From: JAGORM01 sp050255815
GTDB taxonomy: Bacteria; Patescibacteriota; Microgenomatia; Levybacterales; GWA1-39-11
DNA length: 41,142 bases
Reading direction: 5' to 3'
Assembly: GCA_050255815.1 (NCBI GenBank)
Contig: JBLMVJ010000006.1
Coordinates: forward strand, 1 to 41,142
A model generated the notes under the pieces. The model did no database searches. It saw only the letters and a list, made by a program, of their open reading frames with translations, and was not told where the DNA came from. A program made the position numbers and the translations under genes. Shown in pieces: positions 40,795 through 41,142 of this stretch; the first letter of the stretch is position 1, and every line of letters starts with the position of its first letter.

Positions 40795-41142
40795 TTATTT
40801 CCGCAGGTCTATCATGTCATACAGATCAGGACCGGTGGAGATGAGTTGGAATGAGGAAAACCGTTTAGTTTCCTTCTTAACCGACCCTTCCATTTCTTTA
40901 AGGAATTCTTTTGCTTCTCTGGTCAATTTTTTAAAGTCAGTTACAGACTCATTTCCCGGAAACAACCGGTCAATACAGGTAATAGCTGCTGCTGATCCTG
41001 AATTGGCTATATATGCTAATGCTGCCATTTTGGCGTTAAAGTCGCCCAGTTTACGCTTCCTTCCGGAAACTGACCCATGCTCTTCTATACCTAATCTTTT
41101 CGCTTTTGCCTCTGACCATTCTTTAAAATGCGGGTCAGCCCC
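40795..41142 (-). CDS. Hypothetical protein, C-terminal part (cut by window end)
   Basis: The frame stays open to the right edge of the window, so 115 residues are visible and the start is missing. The sequence is soluble, with a basic segment (SGRKRKLGDFNAKMAALAY) and an acidic, probably helical part (KKLTREAKEFLKEMEGSVKK). The family is not recognised. It ends 13 bases before the -35 box of the leader RNA promoter. Confidence 0.65.
   Translation of the reverse strand, partial: GADPHFKEWSEAKAKRLGIEEHGSVSGRKRKLGDFNAKMAALAYIANSGSAAAITCIDRLFPGNESVTDFKKLTREAKEFLKEMEGSVKKETKRFSSFQLISTGPDLYDMIDLRK

Overview
The window looks like a chromosomal segment of a Candidate Phyla Radiation (Patescibacteria) bacterium, most likely from the Microgenomates side. 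This is inferred from content, not from a marker search. The signs are a complete but minimal type IV pilus set, FolD and GyrA/GyrB among many small lineage-restricted proteins, a type of membrane protein often placed beside ruvC, very short intergenic gaps, and few Shine-Dalgarno sequences. No rRNA, CRISPR array or complete insertion sequence was seen. There is one tRNA.

Layout. 1-315: 3' end of a leucine-rich-repeat protein. 375-5600 (minus): a pilin block with prepilin peptidase PilD, two small pilin-like proteins, a giant FimT-like pilin with fibronectin and MopE-like repeats, and a separately transcribed major pilin with its own terminator. 5709-6362 (minus): a DNA polymerase III delta'-like subunit. 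6556-10824 (plus): the pilus motor genes pilB, pilT and pilC. 11506-17121 (plus): gyrB, an unknown gene, ppa and gyrA. 17160-19633 (plus): a membrane-anchored hydrolase, a small HTH-like protein and folD. 19691-23844 (plus): an overlapping envelope operon (MurF-like ligase, alpha/beta hydrolase, DegT aminotransferase, FemAB-like transferase). 23894-24673: a SIMPL-domain protein. 24760-28381: an accessory-looking island with a Xer-type recombinase, an atypical kinase-like protein, an unknown protein, five copies of a TGTACGACA repeat and over 900 bases without a gene. 28382-41142 (mostly minus): a membrane protein, ruvC, yebC, a TPR gene, a LytR_C protein, a RluA-type pseudouridine synthase, an Lgt-like protein, an MFS carrier, EF-P, aminopeptidase N with an adjoining tRNA-Leu, a PlsC-like acyltransferase, and a membrane protein with a long structured leader.

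How the parts work together. The pilin, PilD, PilB, PilT and PilC genes should make a retractile pilus for adhesion or DNA uptake. GyrA/GyrB, delta', RuvC and Xer serve DNA maintenance. The 19.7-23.8 kb operon is best read as cell-wall precursor or bridge modification.

Most interesting non-gene signals. (1) A leader of about 250 nt at 40494-40745 has two related hairpin units with compensatory base changes, complementary loops and mutually exclusive pairings next to a strong SD. (2) Five same-strand TGTACGACA repeats surround a tyrosine recombinase and two accessory genes. (3) pilB and xer are each followed by a related GC-rich element (CTTGCGGTnCTC) and then a diverged copy of the gene's own last codons. 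The major pilin also has a 3' echo. (4) A 98-bp-period tandem repeat with CTTCCGAG/CTCGGAAG arms lies before the MFS gene. (5) At least a dozen genes have a -10 box only 6-10 nt before the start codon, implying leaderless mRNAs.
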